A stretch of DNA of 51,576 nt from Roseomonas sp. GTDB lineage: Bacteria > Pseudomonadota > Alphaproteobacteria > Acetobacterales > Acetobacteraceae. Both the position numbers and the translations under genes were made by a program. The stretch spans positions 1-51,576 of the forward strand of contig JADCFN010000019.1 of assembly GCA_020249505.1 (NCBI GenBank), read 5' to 3'. Numbering within the stretch: the stretch's first letter is position 1; every line of letters begins with the position of its first letter. Shown here in pieces: positions 50,593 to 51,576 of this stretch. The notes below the pieces were generated by a model. That model searched no databases, had not been told where the DNA came from, and saw only the letters and a program-made list of their open reading frames with translations.

Positions 50593-50634
50593 CGCCAGGG
50601 CACAAGCATTTTCAGTGATTTTTTGGCCCTGGCG
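50593..50634. repeat. Inverted repeat in the IS end region
   Basis: CGCCAGGGC (50593-50601) and GCCCTGGCG (50626-50634), perfect 9-bp arms with a T-rich 24-nt spacer, just after the transposase stop. It could form an RNA hairpin that limits transcription through the element. Confidence 0.5.
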
Positions 50635-50659
50635 GCACGCTCAGGACAGACTCCCGGCA

Positions 50660-51576
50660 TCACGCCGCCACCACCAGCAACTTCGGCAGGCGCACCAGAT
50701 TGTAAGCTGCCATCGCCAGAGTGAACTGCCAGCCCACCTTGGGCAGCCCGCGATGGCGTGCCTTGCGTAAGCCTGCCACCGTCTTTGCCCACCCGAAAGC
50801 CTCCTCAATCCGCTTGCGAATACGCAGGCTGATGGCATAGCCAGCATGGCGTGTGGTCCGGCCATTAATCGCCGAGCGCCGGCCATTGGTATTCTGCGCC
50901 ACATGCGCTGTCACGTTGATCTCCCGGAGTTCGGCCACGAAATCCTGTGTATCAAAGCCTTTATCGCCGCCCAGCGTGACCTTCTGCGGTCGGTCGGCAT
51001 ACGGTTCTATCAGGTGCCGCGCGGCCAAACGCTCCGCATGGCCAGAGGCGCGTGTAGCAACAGCACCAACGATCAGGCCGTTGCGGTTTTCCATCAGCGC
51101 ATGCCCCATGAAGGCCAGCTTGGCTTCCTTGCCGCGTCCCTTGCGATAAAGCCTCGCATCGGGGTCGGTGGTTGATGCATGGGTCTCGTTGCTGCGCTTC
51201 TGGCCGTGGAAGTTTTGCTCGCCATTGCGGCCCGTGCCAGGCGGCGGTCCAGAGCCGACCTTCGGCCGGAAGCCCTTGGTGCTGGCCCAGGCTTCCAGCA
51301 GCGTGCCATCAACCGAGAAATGCTCGCTTGAAAGCAGGACCTTTACTTTCGGCTGCGCCAGTAACGCGCGCATGAACTCCGAGGCCACGTCGCCTTGCAA
51401 CAGGCGGTCGCGGTTCTTGGTAAAGGTCGTAGCGTCCCATACAGGGTCATCAACGCCAAGGTCGACAAACCAGCGAAACAGAAGGTCAAACTCAATGCGT
51501 TCGACCAATTATCGTTCCGAACGGATCGAGTAGCAAGCCTGCAACAACAGGGCGCGGATCAGTCGCTCCGGCGGGA
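50660..51576 (-). pseudogene. IS5-family transposase interrupted by an in-frame stop
   Basis: Visible frame 50660-51508 codes for 282 residues with the DDE set: Asp in HFSVDGTLLEAWAS, Asp in LGGDKGFDTQDFV and Glu in RIRKRIEEAFGWAK. Upstream, the same frame continues as PPERLIRALLLQACYSIRSER, the normal N-terminal domain end of such transposases, then hits TAA at 51509-51511 where the family usually has Gln (CAA), and resumes as LVERIEFDLLFRWFVDLG. The stop is most simply a C-to-T nonsense mutation, so the copy is probably inactive unless the TTG after the stop restarts translation. The N-terminus is outside the window. Confidence 0.8.

Larger units (their letters stand above)
50524..51576 (-). 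mobile_element. IS5-type insertion sequence, incomplete at window edge
   Basis: It carries a DDE transposase reading frame on the minus strand and runs off the window. The downstream end is probably near 50524-50545, where GGCTGCTGAAAAGC resembles an IS terminal repeat; the matching end lies outside, so neither terminal repeats nor target duplication can be confirmed. Between 50593 and 50634 is an inverted repeat CGCCAGGGC/GCCCTGGCG with a 24-nt spacer, possibly an internal terminator. Confidence 0.75.

Overview
The window is GC-rich DNA with dense, short-gapped operons, read in both directions. It looks like a chromosomal segment of an alphaproteobacterium. The mix of Bug/TTT-type solute-binding proteins, a Sox sulfur-oxidation cluster, alpha-type PyrE, ELM1 and FMN-glutamate-synthase-like genes points to the Rhodospirillales/Acetobacteraceae (Roseomonas-like). 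That placement is inference from gene content; nothing in the window (no rRNA or tRNA) proves it.

Layout. 1-735: 3' part of an oligopeptide ABC ATPase. 889-5144: RND efflux adaptor and pump. 5229-6977: TPP-dependent enzyme. 6980-10685 (minus): gamma-glutamyltransferase-like protein, UDP-glucuronate decarboxylase and a possible glycosyltransferase, nearly overlapping. 10770-14227 (minus): CMD-family protein, DUF1232 protein, membrane-anchored glutamate-synthase-like protein and ELM1-like protein. 14282-17815 (plus): pyrE, a small secreted basic protein, an ArsC/Spx-like protein and a CPA2 K+/H+ antiporter. 17860-19874 (minus): OmpR/PhoB-type two-component system with a Pho-box-like repeat upstream. 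19995-21023: methyltransferase.

21049-28207 is a sulfur-oxidation island: soxY-soxZ-soxB at one end, soxD-soxC and a flavocytochrome c pair (fccB/soxF plus a small cytochrome) at the other, and a cytochrome c plus a SoxS-like thioredoxin in divergent orientation between them. No soxX, soxA or regulator is in the window. Upstream lies an unrecognised 844-residue protein (28318-30852).

31017-35193 (minus) is the most interesting unit: four tightly coupled genes encoding a TTT solute receptor, an APH-fold kinase, an enolase-like protein with two altered active-site residues, and a D-2-hydroxyacid dehydrogenase. Together they could take a hydroxy/keto acid to an enol phosphate. Next come a PDZ protein whose protease triad appears to be lost, a cupin, and a carbohydrate-type ABC importer lacking its ATPase (36967-40085).

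40264-43656 (minus) holds a Cnr-like module (ECF sigma factor, membrane anti-sigma candidate, periplasmic heavy-metal-sensor-like protein with 4-nt overlaps), flanked by a YHYH protein and a Gly/Pro-rich protein. 43839-50399 carries an AhpD-like protein, an M20 amidohydrolase, a DEAD-box helicase with a clear terminator, HemN, a second TTT receptor and a small tail-anchored protein. The window ends inside an IS5-type element whose transposase has an in-frame stop codon.
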